From UMGS1002 sp050946195 (GTDB lineage: Bacteria; Bacillota; Clostridia; Oscillospirales; CAG-272), in the NCBI GenBank assembly GCA_050946195.1, contig JBMNUI010000035.1, positions 1 to 22,510 on the forward strand: a stretch of 22,510 bases of DNA, in the 5' to 3' direction. The translations under genes were made by a program, and so were the position numbers. The notes under the pieces were generated by a model that saw nothing but the letters and a program-made list of their open reading frames with translations, ran no database searches and was not told where the DNA came from. This document shows positions 22,435 to 22,510 of this stretch, piece by piece; positions within the stretch are counted from its first letter, which is position 1; each line of letters begins with the position of its first letter.

Positions 22435-22510
22435 AACACCGAAACGCCGGCCGGGAAAAAGAGGCTTCGCACGGTCGCCAAACAATGCGTAAACTATGGG
22501 ATAAGGGTCC
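22435..22510 (+). pseudogene. cas2: cas2 fragment lacking its N-terminus (continues past window edge)
   Basis: From 22435 the frame reads NTETPAGKKRLRTVAKQC and then VNYGIRV. This is the Cas2 sequence that normally follows an N-terminal strand ending in TYDV at about residues 6-9. The start codon, first beta strand and the metal-binding Asp (about residue 8) are absent; instead a TGA and five unrelated codons precede. The frame is the same as that of the cas4 fragment. No ribosome site or start codon is seen. cas1, expected between cas4 and cas2, is absent. Confidence 0.85.

Noticed and set aside
16373..22510. CRISPR array near the cas genes
   Set aside because: I saw no direct repeats of 25-40 bases at regular spacing anywhere in the window; the array, if present, is probably beyond the right edge after cas2.
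22216..22510. A deliberate Cas4-Cas2 fusion protein
   Set aside because: A TGA separates the two parts, both lack catalytic residues, and the five codons between match neither family; a deletion or assembly join is simpler.
1..22510. tRNA, rRNA or insertion sequence
   Set aside because: No cloverleaf, rRNA core or transposase-like protein was recognised on either strand.

Overview
The window looks like chromosome of a spore-forming member of the Clostridia (Bacillota), possibly Oscillospirales. Three things suggest this: a SpoIVFA-like/SpoIVFB-like gene pair, Gram-positive ribosome binding sites and sigma-A promoters, and a DUF1836 regulator, a family I know from Firmicutes. Most coding DNA is moderately GC-rich (about 60 % G+C in sampled lines). 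The assignment is inference; there is no rRNA or other phylogenetic marker beyond L28.

Layout. (1) 1-3300, minus strand: an apparent operon of a DUF1836 regulator, an NfeD/YuaF-like membrane protein, a small four-helix membrane protein and a flotillin that runs off the left edge. It is headed by a perfect-consensus promoter with a 10-bp palindrome in its spacer. (2) 3490-4745, plus strand: an M23 peptidase overlapping an M50 site-2 protease of SpoIVFB type. A 340-bp gap follows that holds hairpins and a curious open frame. (3) 5027-6741: a membrane-anchored ComEC-like metallo-beta-lactamase protein and a FabG-type reductase. (4) 6814-7260: an AT-rich orphan gene, then a cluster of strong palindromes that overlaps the 3' end of the next gene. 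(5) 7368-10742, minus strand: apolipoprotein N-acyltransferase, an RluC/RluD-type pseudouridine synthase and uracil phosphoribosyltransferase with its own promoter. (6) 10932-11266: rpmB with promoter and strong terminator. (7) 11429-15614: a potABCD polyamine uptake operon with a structured leader. PotD carries both a lipobox and a C-terminal membrane anchor. A DUF6873 (guanidino-modifying-enzyme fold) gene follows at 15665-16372. (8) 16492 to the end: a type I-C CRISPR-Cas operon, cas3-cas5c-cas8c-cas7c, tightly overlapped and translationally coupled.

The most notable observation is at the right end. cas4 stops after 67 codons, and 15 bases later the sequence resumes inside cas2 at about residue 10. 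The rest of cas4, all of cas1 and the start of cas2 are missing. Interference genes look intact while the adaptation module is destroyed, unless the join is an assembly artefact. No CRISPR array lies in the window; one would be expected just beyond the right edge.
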